Part shown: piece by piece, positions 1-5,527 of the stretch
Numbering within the stretch: position 1 is the stretch's first letter
How the letters are laid out: each line of letters opens with the position of its first letter
Assembly: GCA_937906915.1 (NCBI GenBank)
Contig: CALCUU010000305.1
Location: 1 to 5,527 of the forward strand
Reading direction: 5' to 3'
DNA length: 5,527 nt
DNA from: an uncultured Phascolarctobacterium sp.
Lineage (GTDB): Bacteria > Bacillota > Negativicutes > Acidaminococcales > Acidaminococcaceae
Translations under genes and position numbers: made by a program
Notes under the pieces: model-generated
The model's input: the letters and a program-made list of their open reading frames with translations, nothing else
What the model was told of the DNA's origin: nothing
The model's database searches: none

Positions 1-222
1 GCAGCTCCTCCTGTTCCAGGGGGTGCGTTAACATGTATGACAATGCTTTTTGTACAGCTTAACATTCCTGCTGAAGCAATCTCTGCTATTATTGCTTTGA
101 ATGTAATTATGGAGTTCTTCGCAACAGCGGTGAACTTGCTTTGTTTACAAACAGAGCTTGTAGAACTGGCAGGGGACTTGAATATGTTGGACTGCGATAT
201 ACTTAGAAAAGAAATGAAGTAA
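1..222 (+). CDS. Dicarboxylate/amino acid:cation symporter (SDF/DAACS family), C-terminal fragment
   Basis: Frame 1 is open from the first base to the TAA at 220-222, giving 73 residues; the start lies outside the window. The fragment begins AAPPVPGGALTC, which resembles the helical hairpin 2 tip of Glt-type sodium-coupled symporters (GVPGAG in GltPh). It continues through a hydrophobic segment containing ALNVIMEFFATAVN, matching transmembrane helix 8, and a short polar tail. Family members are inner-membrane carriers of about 400 residues that take up glutamate, aspartate or C4-dicarboxylates with Na+ or H+. By eye alignment with GltPh, the Asn of the VN motif is kept. The substrate-binding Asp394 and Arg397 positions read Glu and Ala, and Asp390 reads Asn, so this is a divergent subfamily whose substrate cannot be named. 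It converges on the minus-strand genes across a hairpin terminator. Confidence 0.8.
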   Translation, partial: AAPPVPGGALTCMTMLFVQLNIPAEAISAIIALNVIMEFFATAVNLLCLQTELVELAGDLNMLDCDILRKEMK

Positions 223-226
223 AACA

Positions 227-256
227 AAGGCGTTCTCGAATTTTCGAGAACGCCTT
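227..256. terminator. Bidirectional intrinsic terminator between convergent genes
   Basis: A perfect 14-base inverted repeat has arms at 227-240 (AAGGCGTTCTCGAA) and 243-256 (TTCGAGAACGCCTT). The innermost A/T pairs probably open into the loop. Read on the plus strand it is followed by CTGTTGTTTTTAG. Read on the minus strand it is followed by TGTTTTACTT. It lies a few bases after the symporter stop at 222 and just beyond the kinase stop at 266-268, so it can end both convergent transcripts. Confidence 0.9.
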
Positions 257-265
257 CTGTTGTTT

Positions 266-673
266 TTAGATATTCTTTTTAATAGTTAAGATGTTTTTCC
301 CATCTTTATAGGAATAGGTAACTTCGTCCATGGTTTTCTTAACCATGAAAATACCAAGACCACCAATTTCTCTTTCTTCAGCGGGAAGATGAGTGTTAGG
401 ATCTTCCTGTTTCAAAGGGTCATAGGGGATGCCTTTGTCAATAAAGGTGATGACAACTGCCATAGGGTTTTCAGCAACTTCTACACGAACGGTAGCAGGG
501 CCGGTTTCCGGATTATAAGCATAGCGAGCGATATTGCTAAAAAGTTCGTCAATGGCAATGTCAATTTGCATTTGCGCCTTTATAGGGCAATCCAGTGCTT
601 CTAATTGTTCATCTACCCAAGCTGTTACAGTAGGGATATTGTCAATGGTTGCTTCAATGTTCATTTCTTTCAT
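266..673 (-). CDS. RsbW/SpoIIAB-like anti-sigma-type serine kinase (GHKL ATPase)
   Basis: A cytoplasmic 135-residue protein, the usual size for switch kinases of the HATPase_c_2 group. In this family the kinase binds a target (often a sigma factor) or phosphorylates a STAS partner with ATP. The ATP site looks complete. The N-box is DELFSN, with Glu43 in the position of the SpoIIAB catalytic Glu46 and Asn47 as the Mg-binding Asn. The G1 box is IDKGIPYDP (Asp79, Gly81, Pro83). The glycine-rich G2 segment is GGLGIFMVKKTMDEV at 104-118, and the terminal strand is NILTIKK. The start is the ATG at 671-673, preceded by AGGAGG (681-686) with a 7-base spacer. It overlaps the phosphatase stop by one base (TAATG), implying coupled translation. 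The likely substrate is the STAS protein encoded at 2605-2901. The final target is unknown because no sigma factor gene is visible here. Confidence 0.9.
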   Translation of the reverse strand: MKEMNIEATIDNIPTVTAWVDEQLEALDCPIKAQMQIDIAIDELFSNIARYAYNPETGPATVRVEVAENPMAVVITFIDKGIPYDPLKQEDPNTHLPAEEREIGGLGIFMVKKTMDEVTYSYKDGKNILTIKKNI

Positions 674-2517
674 TATAAAGCCTCCTCTTGATTAGTGGGA
701 GCAGTTGCACCACAGTATTTTAATGCCAGCATGGTAATATCGTCAAATTGAGGAGCTTCGCCTGCGAAGGCAAAGACATCTTCTTTAACCAATTTGCACA
801 ATTCTTCCATGCTTGCTTCTTTATTAGCGTTAAGCAAGGCAAGCAGGCGGTCTTCGCCGTATAGTTCGTCGTTGATATTTGTTGCTTCAGTAACGCCGTC
901 GGTGTAAAGGTAAATTACATCGCCTGGTGCAAGTTGCAGCTCGTTTTTACGATATTTAACACCTTCCATACCTGCAAGCACAAAACCAGCACGTACTTTA
1001 AGGTATTCAAAGCTACCGTCGCCGTGACGAACTAGCGGCGGATTGTGACCAGCGTTAGCGAAGGTTACTTCACCGGTTTTAGTATTGAGGAAGCCCATCC
1101 AAGCAGTTACAAACATACCTGCTTCGTTACCTTCGCACAGTTTTTCGTTGGCAAGGGTAAAGGTTTTGTTTACTTCCAGACCGCTTTCTGCATAGCTTTT
1201 GAGAACTGCTTTAGCGTTCATCATAAACATTGCTGCAGGAATACCTTTACCGGAAACGTCTGCAATAAGGAAGGCAAGGGTGTCTTCGTTGACGAAGTAA
1301 AAGTCATAAAAGTCACCGCCTACTTCTTTGGCAGTATCCATAGTAGCCCAAATATCAAACTCTTTGCGATTAGGATAGGGCGGGAAAACGGAAGGGAGAG
1401 CAGAGTGTTGGATAGCTTTCGCAAAAGCCAGCTCTGCGTCGATACGGGCAGCAGCGTCAGCAATATATTTTTTCAAAGTACCAACGGTACTATTGATGTC
1501 ATCGGAAAGAGAGGCGAATTCCACATGGGAACGTACGTCAACAACTTCTTCCAAGTCACCTTCTGTGATTTTTGCCAGAGAATTATTGATACGTTCGATA
1601 TTGTTAACGATAAGTTTTTTAATAAGGTAGTAAATGAGTACAAATAGTGCAAAGAAGATAATAACTTCCATTATAGTAGTGATGCCAACGGATACATTAC
1701 GAGAAAGTACTGCTTCGCTTTGAGGCATTGCTGCGAAAATGTAGAAACCTTCTGTTTTGGAATACATGCAGTAGCTGGGAATGCCATGCACAGTAGCAAC
1801 AAAAAGTGTGCCGGGTTCAATATCCCAACTAAAGTCCATACCGGTAAAAGACAAGTTTTTGCCAATACCGCCACCACGGTTACTAATAATATTTAGTTTT
1901 TCGTCAGTAACGATGATGGAACCATTTTCGCCAATATGACGGTTACGGGTAGATTGGATAACTTTATCAGCAAGGTCTTCGTGGAAAGAGTAGGAGTCAT
2001 AACCAACTTGAACAAAACCACCGTTTTTAAGAGCGACACCTGCGTATTTACGCCAAAGGCTTTTGTCGTACGTAAGCTGTTGATAGCCTTGTACCAATTC
2101 GTTTTGTTCGTCCAAAAGAACCATAAACGCACCGGATTGTGTACCACTGGCCATATCAAAGCCAATAAAATTACGGAAGGTACTGGCGGAGATAATGCCA
2201 TTGGTATCAACAAGGTTGATTTCCGGGACGGAATGTTTATCTGCAAGTACCATCAAGTCAAAAGAACTGATGGTATCTTTTTTATCTAACTCTCTTGCAA
2301 TGCGGCGAGTTACTTTTAAAAGATTATCATCGGATAAATCTTTAATGTCTTGTTCCACATCGGAGAGATTTAACTGCAAAAGATTATTAGTATTTGTTTC
2401 TGAAAGTCTTGTTTGGGAAACCCACAAGAACGCAGTGCTTGTTAAAAAGGCAATGGCAACCAAGGCTAATAGCCAACGCTGAAAGGCTTGGGATATTTTT
2501 TGTCCTTTGTTTTTCAT
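673..2517 (-). CDS. Membrane-anchored Cache-HAMP-PP2C (SpoIIE/RsbU-type) serine phosphatase
   Basis: About 614 residues, numbered from the ATG at 2515-2517. A membrane helix at about 14-34 is followed by an extracytoplasmic sensor of roughly 240 residues that looks like a double Cache domain (two units, VDTNGIISAS and later ENGSIIVTDEKLNIISN). A second membrane helix lies at about 276-301, a HAMP linker at about 299-351, and a PP2C/SpoIIE domain fills about 365-602. The metal-binding motifs are present: EVGGDFYDFY (Asp402, Asp405), IADVSGKGIPAAM (Asp420), ANAGHNPP, YTDGVTEA (Asp540) and FDDIT (Asp592, Asp593), so an active Mn/Mg-dependent phosphatase is expected. RsbU and SpoIIE relatives dephosphorylate a STAS anti-anti-sigma protein, here probably the one at 2605-2901, under control of an external ligand that cannot be read from the sequence. 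An upstream in-frame ATG at 2521-2523 would add two residues but sits too close to the ribosome site. The stop overlaps the kinase start by one base. Confidence 0.92.
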   Translation of the reverse strand: MKNKGQKISQAFQRWLLALVAIAFLTSTAFLWVSQTRLSETNTNNLLQLNLSDVEQDIKDLSDDNLLKVTRRIARELDKKDTISSFDLMVLADKHSVPEINLVDTNGIISASTFRNFIGFDMASGTQSGAFMVLLDEQNELVQGYQQLTYDKSLWRKYAGVALKNGGFVQVGYDSYSFHEDLADKVIQSTRNRHIGENGSIIVTDEKLNIISNRGGGIGKNLSFTGMDFSWDIEPGTLFVATVHGIPSYCMYSKTEGFYIFAAMPQSEAVLSRNVSVGITTIMEVIIFFALFVLIYYLIKKLIVNNIERINNSLAKITEGDLEEVVDVRSHVEFASLSDDINSTVGTLKKYIADAAARIDAELAFAKAIQHSALPSVFPPYPNRKEFDIWATMDTAKEVGGDFYDFYFVNEDTLAFLIADVSGKGIPAAMFMMNAKAVLKSYAESGLEVNKTFTLANEKLCEGNEAGMFVTAWMGFLNTKTGEVTFANAGHNPPLVRHGDGSFEYLKVRAGFVLAGMEGVKYRKNELQLAPGDVIYLYTDGVTEATNINDELYGEDRLLALLNANKEASMEELCKLVKEDVFAFAGEAPQFDDITMLALKYCGATAPTNQEEAL

Positions 2518-2524
2518 AGCCATA

Positions 2525-2532
2525 CCCCTTTC
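2525..2532 (-). promoter_or_regulatory. Ribosome binding site that decides the phosphatase start
   Basis: On the minus strand the sequence reads GAAAGGGG, then TATGGCT, then ATG. The ATG at 2521-2523 begins only one base after the last G, which is too near for normal initiation. The ATG at 2515-2517 has a 7-base spacer from the G run. I therefore favour 2517 as the start; the alternative adds only Met-Ala. Confidence 0.6.
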
Positions 2533-2559
2533 TTAATTTTAGTGGTTTATATTCAAAAG

Positions 2560-2586
2560 AAGCGAAGCACATCGCATGCTTCGCTT
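2560..2586 (-). terminator. Hairpin between STAS and phosphatase genes, possible leaky terminator
   Basis: A perfect 10-base inverted repeat, AAGCGAAGCA at 2560-2569 and TGCTTCGCTT at 2577-2586, has a 7-base loop. It lies 18 bases after the STAS stop codon. In the direction of transcription (minus strand) the stem is followed by CTTTTGAAT, a short imperfect T tract. It could end most STAS transcripts while letting some polymerase through to the phosphatase and kinase genes, or it could stabilise the 3' end of a processed mRNA. I saw no convincing separate promoter between it and the phosphatase start. Confidence 0.55.
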
Positions 2587-2604
2587 GAAAATGACATACT
2601 TATA

Positions 2605-2901
2605 TTATTCAATGGTGAGAATATCGATGAAACCGGTGATTTCAAAAACTTCGTTGATAGTTTCGTTTACATTGCGGATAACCATTTCACCTTGTTTGTT
2701 CATGGTTTTTTGAGCACTCAAAATTACACGCAAGCCAGCGGAAGAAAGGTATTCCAAACCTGCGAAGTCCATTACTAAATTGGTAACGCCGGTAATATTT
2801 TCTTTAATAACTGCTTCCAGTTCAGGTGCAGTAGTGGTATCTAAACGACCAGTCAAAGAAAGGGTAAGTTCGCTGCCGTTAATTTGTTTATCAATAGTCA
2901 T
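2605..2901 (-). CDS. STAS-domain anti-anti-sigma-type switch protein (RsbV/SpoIIAA-like)
   Basis: A 98-residue cytoplasmic single-domain STAS protein, the normal size for RsbV/SpoIIAA relatives. The family fold is visible as an N-terminal strand (ELTLSLTGRLDTTTAPELE), a central strand (NLVMDFAGLEYL), the signature SSAGLRVIL, and a C-terminal part ending FEITGFIDILTIE. Aligned on the Gly-Leu of the signature, Ser54 occupies the position of SpoIIAA Ser58 and RsbV Ser56, so it is the predicted phosphorylation site. The known cycle is that the kinase phosphorylates this serine to inactivate the switch and the PP2C phosphatase reverses it; both partners are encoded next in line. The start ATG at 2899-2901 has AGGAGG at 2910-2915 with an 8-base spacer. 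The gene has its own likely promoter upstream. Its target, apart from the RsbW-like protein, is unknown. Confidence 0.93.
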   Translation of the reverse strand: MTIDKQINGSELTLSLTGRLDTTTAPELEAVIKENITGVTNLVMDFAGLEYLSSAGLRVILSAQKTMNKQGEMVIRNVNETINEVFEITGFIDILTIE

Positions 2902-2975
2902 AATAAAAGCCTCCTGTATTTTTAATGTGCTTGTGTAATATGAAGAAACTTAAGCACTATTCTTTGTATGATTTA

Positions 2976-3004
2976 ATTATATCATTCTGTTCTTGCATAA
3001 GCTA
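2976..3004 (-). promoter_or_regulatory. Probable extended -10 promoter for the STAS gene
   Basis: On the minus strand TGATATAAT (2984 down to 2976) is a TGn-extended consensus -10 box. The -35 region at 17-base spacing (TAGCTT, 2999-3004) is weak, as is common when an extended -10 is present. Initiation would fall near 2969, leaving a leader of about 68 bases before the STAS start. The location, directly after the ABC ATPase gene and before the partner-switching genes, suits an independent transcription unit. Confidence 0.6.
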
Positions 3005-3013
3005 TAACAGAAT
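2984..3013. repeat. 8-base inverted repeat overlapping the promoter, terminator or operator
   Basis: ATTCTGTT at 2984-2991 and AACAGAAT at 3006-3013 are perfect inverted copies separated by 14 bases. A small inner CTT/AAG pairing is also possible. It starts one base after the ABC ATPase stop codon and abuts the -10 box of the STAS promoter. As RNA it could be a weak terminator of the transporter operon, but no U tract follows it on the minus strand. As DNA its arms flank the -35/spacer zone and could be an operator. The two roles cannot be separated from sequence alone. Confidence 0.45.
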
Positions 3014-3014
3014 T

Positions 3015-4115
3015 TTATTTGATATCTAAAATGAATTCGTTTTCGCCATTTTCAGTTAAAGCTGTGTTAATGGAAGTAGTTGCATTTTTTAAGAGAGCGA
3101 AAGAAATCATATCCATGTCTTCTTCCAGCTCAAAAGCTTTGCCTGAATAAGCAATGCGAATTTGGGTAGAGTTTGTCTTATCGGAATACTCTATCTTAAA
3201 TTGTAGATTGGGTGATTCTCCTTGATAGGGTAATAATGTTTGCACGCACAATTCTTCAAAAACAACTTGCATATTATGAACTGATTTGGGAGAAAGCAGA
3301 TACTTTTTGCCAAATTGGTCAATGTTATTACGAATAGCGATGAAGTCGAAATCTTTAGAGGTGATGATTTCTTCCATAAGCTTAGTGCGCATAATGAAAT
3401 GACGAGTTAATTCTCTTTGAGGATGTTCAAAGATTTGCTCAGGTGTACCATCTTCATAAATTTCGCCTTGATCCATATAAAAAATTCTGTTGGAAACATC
3501 TTTGGCAAAATTCATTTCGTGGGTAACGATAAGCATGGTCATTCCCTTTTGGGCAAGTTCGCGGATAACTTCCAATACTTCGCCAACTTTTGTAGGGTCA
3601 AGAGCAGAAGTAGGTTCGTCAAAAAGAATAATCTCCGGTTCCATGGCAAGGGTGCGGGCGATGGCAACACGTTGCTTTTGTCCACCGGAAAGTTCGTCGG
3701 GAAAGTTAAGTGCTTTATCAGCCAAGCCTACAGTGCGTAAAAGTTCCATGCCTTTGTCGTAAGCCTCTTGGGCACTTTTGCCTAATAAATCCATGGGCGC
3801 CATCATAATATTTTCGATGACGGTCTTGTGGTTAAAAAGGTTAAAGGATTGGAAAACCATACCCATTTTACGGCGAAGTAAATGCAGTTGGCAGTTAGGA
3901 GCTGTAATTGCTTCATCGTTAATGTATATGTCGCCACTTGTGGGTGGCTCCATCATATTAATACAACGCAAAAGGGTAGACTTACCTGTACCGGAAGGAC
4001 CGATAACGGAAATTACATCGCCTTTATAAATTGTGGCAGTAACATTCTTTAAGGGAGTGGCGTTAGGATATTCTTTACGAAGGTGGTTAATCTTAATGAG
4101 AGCTTCTTTAGTCAT
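3015..4115 (-). CDS. Polar amino acid-type ABC transporter ATPase with GHKL-like C-terminal extension
   Basis: A 366-residue protein; GlnQ/ArtP-type ATPases are usually about 240 residues. Residues 1 to about 243 form a complete nucleotide-binding domain: Walker A GPSGTGKST (39-47), Q-loop Gln89, signature LSGGQ (142-146), Walker B IILFDEP (Glu167), D-loop SALD and switch His199. It should power import through the permease encoded immediately upstream. Residues about 250-366 are an extra domain. By eye they follow the order of the RsbW-like protein at 266-673: FEELCVQ (286-292) against IDELFSN, IAYSGKAFE (321-329) against FIDKGIPYD, and a terminal strand NEFILDIK against NILTIKK. The N-box Asn reads Gln and the G1 Asp reads Tyr, so ATP binding there is doubtful. 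The start ATG (4113-4115) overlaps the upstream stop by one base (TAATG) and has AAAGGGGG 10 bases before it. Confidence 0.92.
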   Translation of the reverse strand: MTKEALIKINHLRKEYPNATPLKNVTATIYKGDVISVIGPSGTGKSTLLRCINMMEPPTSGDIYINDEAITAPNCQLHLLRRKMGMVFQSFNLFNHKTVIENIMMAPMDLLGKSAQEAYDKGMELLRTVGLADKALNFPDELSGGQKQRVAIARTLAMEPEIILFDEPTSALDPTKVGEVLEVIRELAQKGMTMLIVTHEMNFAKDVSNRIFYMDQGEIYEDGTPEQIFEHPQRELTRHFIMRTKLMEEIITSKDFDFIAIRNNIDQFGKKYLLSPKSVHNMQVVFEELCVQTLLPYQGESPNLQFKIEYSDKTNSTQIRIAYSGKAFELEEDMDMISFALLKNATTSINTALTENGENEFILDIK

Positions 4116-5527
4116 TACATTTTAACCCCCTTTACAGTTCGTTTGCTGTGTTTAGGATTTATTTTGATTTCGATTAAATCTAAAAATGATGTGAGCAGGT
4201 TGGCGATAATCAGATAGATTGCCGCAGTAACTATCAAGGGGAAAAAGGCTTCCATGGTACGTGCGTGGATAATATCTGTAACCATAGTTAAATCCTGTAC
4301 AGAAATATAACCTACAACGGAAGTTGTTTTCACCATAGAAATAAACTCGCCCTTTAATATTGGAAGGAAGTGTTGCGCAGCTTGGGGGAATATTACCTTC
4401 CAAAAGGTTTGCTTAGGAGTATAACCAAGGGCAAGGGCTGCTTCTCTCTGTCCGTTATCTACAGTATCAAGCCCTGAATTATAAATTTCTGCGGCGTACA
4501 CGCCAAAGTTGATAGTGAAGCCTAAAATGGCAATTGGCAAAGGGGCAATGTTAACGGAGCCAAAGACAATAAAATATAAAATCATCAAGAAAACTACAAT
4601 GGGAGTGCCTTGAATCAAACGGATAAAAGTACTGACGATTTGGCGAACCGTTTTACTGCCTTCCCGTTTAAGCATACATAGCATAAAGCCAAGAAGCAAA
4701 CCACCAATTCCTGCACAAGCAGAAATTAAAATGGTAACCCAGAGACCGTCAAGAATAAGCTTCCAACGATTTTCTACGATGAAAGTTCTGTTGAAGCTTG
4801 CTATGATGCTATCGAAAAAGTTTTCCTCGGAGGCAACATAGGCTTCGTTACGTATAAGAAGCACTAAGGCTGCTTTGTAATGAGGATCAGAAAAATCTAC
4901 TACATTTTTGCGTTCGGGCATAATGGACATGCAACCACAAATAACATCAGCCTTGCCGCTTTGCAGCGCTGCAAGCAAGCCGTCAAATTCACACATGGTT
5001 AGTTCTACTTTCATATCAAGCTCTTTCGCGATACGCAGGAGAACATCCATTTCGTAGCCTAAGGGACCATCGCTGCCAACATAGATGATTGGCTCGGAAG
5101 TATAGTCGTGAAAACAGCGGATTGTTCCATTTTTGCCAGACCAATCTTGCTTGGGTAAAATCTTTTTGGTTTCATCAGACCCTAACCAAATATCTTTAAG
5201 CTTTTGGAGCGTGCCGTCTGAAGCAAATTTTTGGATGATTTTGTTGAACTGCGGAGTCAAAGGACTATTCTTTGGGAAAGCGAACCCATAATTGTCAGGA
5301 TATATCGGTTCAGGAAAAACTCTCAGCTCCGGATTTTTAGAAACTGCCAAGCGTGCAACAGGGTCATCACAAACGAAGGCATCTATTTTGTTGGATTTCA
5401 AAGCAACAATAGCATCTGCAATTGTGCTGTAATAAACAAAGTTGTTTGCATTGGGGATTGCGTTTTGAGTATGATAAACAGCAGTGCTTCCGCTATAAGT
5501 GCTGAAGCGTGCTCCACTAAAATCATT
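4115..5527 (-). CDS. Fused substrate-binding and permease protein of an amino acid ABC transporter, 5' truncated
   Basis: The frame is open from the TAA at 4115-4117 to the window edge (470 residues visible), so the start is outside; the in-frame TTG near 5401 is internal. Residues 1-128 are the second lobe and final helix of an SBP_bac_3 solute-binding domain (DFSGARFSTYSGSTA, KIDAFVCDDP, YGFAFPKNSPL, DGTLQKLKDIWLG). Residues about 134-228 are the first lobe of another such domain (GYEMDVLLRIAKEL, SGKADVICGCMSIMPERK, VDFSDPHY). Its second lobe is missing. From about 252 onward is a HisM/GlnP-type permease with about five membrane helices, an LIQGTPIVVF segment, and the EAA loop EAALALGYTPKQTFWKV at 362-378 that docks with the ATPase. 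The product would sit in the cytoplasmic membrane with its binding domains outside. Binding motifs point to a polar amino acid or similar solute, not further resolvable. It overlaps the ATPase start by one base. Confidence 0.9.
   Translation of the reverse strand, partial: NDFSGARFSTYSGSTAVYHTQNAIPNANNFVYYSTIADAIVALKSNKIDAFVCDDPVARLAVSKNPELRVFPEPIYPDNYGFAFPKNSPLTPQFNKIIQKFASDGTLQKLKDIWLGSDETKKILPKQDWSGKNGTIRCFHDYTSEPIIYVGSDGPLGYEMDVLLRIAKELDMKVELTMCEFDGLLAALQSGKADVICGCMSIMPERKNVVDFSDPHYKAALVLLIRNEAYVASEENFFDSIIASFNRTFIVENRWKLILDGLWVTILISACAGIGGLLLGFMLCMLKREGSKTVRQIVSTFIRLIQGTPIVVFLMILYFIVFGSVNIAPLPIAILGFTINFGVYAAEIYNSGLDTVDNGQREAALALGYTPKQTFWKVIFPQAAQHFLPILKGEFISMVKTTSVVGYISVQDLTMVTDIIHARTMEAFFPLIVTAAIYLIIANLLTSFLDLIEIKINPKHSKRTVKGVKM

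Noticed and set aside
1045..1647. Open frame of 200 codons on the plus strand
   Set aside because: It lies antisense inside the PP2C phosphatase gene, covers its HAMP and catalytic regions, has no recognisable domain, and is best explained as a shadow of the real codons.
1671..2289. Several open frames of 68-117 codons on both strands over the Cache region
   Set aside because: All overlap the well-supported phosphatase frame, lack ribosome sites that I can see and resemble no family.
2524..2560. A promoter just upstream of the phosphatase gene
   Set aside because: TAAAAT is present, but the nearest -35-like TTGAAT is only about nine bases away, far too close for a normal promoter.
266..2901. 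Naming the three genes rsbV, rsbU and rsbW of a sigB operon
   Set aside because: The domain types match, but no sigma factor is present and the phosphatase has an external Cache sensor, so orthology with the Bacillus genes is not supported.
2927..2957. Inverted GTGCTT/AAGCAC in the STAS leader
   Set aside because: Only six base pairs with a 19-base loop; likely chance, and no known leader element is recognisable.
3015..3384. C-terminal ATPase extension as a MetN-type NIL domain
   Set aside because: Length is compatible, but I see no NIL-like motif, and the order of elements matches the GHKL kinase next door better. This is an eye judgement and is left open to a profile search.
3417..4029. 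Plus-strand open frames opposite the ABC ATPase
   Set aside because: They mirror the conserved Walker and signature regions of the ATPase gene, and the composition is that of antisense reading.
5399..5401. TTG as the start of the binding-protein/permease gene
   Set aside because: The frame continues open upstream to the window edge and encodes typical binding-protein sequence (DFSGARFSTYSGSTA), so the gene is truncated by the window and this codon is an internal Leu.

Overview
The window looks like part of a low- to mid-GC Firmicutes chromosome. Strong AGGAGG ribosome sites, tight TAATG gene junctions and Firmicutes-style protein families support this. A Negativicutes-type anaerobe (Phascolarctobacterium, Acidaminococcus or Veillonella relatives) is my best guess, from family resemblance only. 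No rRNA, tRNA, CRISPR array, transposase or phage gene is visible, and nearly all of the window is coding.

Layout. At the left edge (1-222, + strand) is the C-terminal end of a glutamate/dicarboxylate-type cation symporter. A long perfect hairpin (227-256) with T-rich flanks on both sides separates it from five genes that all run leftwards on the minus strand. In their order of transcription these are: a 5'-truncated fusion of substrate-binding domains and ABC permease (4115-5527); an amino-acid-type ABC ATPase with an extra ~120-residue C-terminal domain (3015-4115); a STAS anti-anti-sigma-type protein (2605-2901); a membrane-bound Cache-HAMP-PP2C phosphatase (673-2517); and a small RsbW/SpoIIAB-like GHKL kinase (266-673). 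Two junctions (permease/ATPase and phosphatase/kinase) are one-base TAATG overlaps, so those pairs are probably translationally coupled. The 113-bp gap before the STAS gene holds an extended -10 promoter and an inverted repeat. The 81-97 bp gap before the phosphatase gene holds a hairpin that may act as a leaky terminator.

How the genes work together. The three left-hand minus-strand genes form a complete partner-switching module: STAS switch, PP2C phosphatase with an external sensor, and switch kinase. No sigma factor gene is present in the window. The two right-hand genes encode an uptake system for a polar amino acid or similar solute. The most interesting point is that the C-terminal extension of the ABC ATPase can be aligned by eye with the RsbW-like kinase encoded two genes downstream. 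It has the same order of N-box-like, G1-like and C-terminal strand elements, but several ATP-binding residues are replaced. If confirmed, the transporter ATPase carries a degenerate switch-kinase-like domain next to a partner-switching module, which suggests, but does not prove, that signalling and solute uptake are physically linked.
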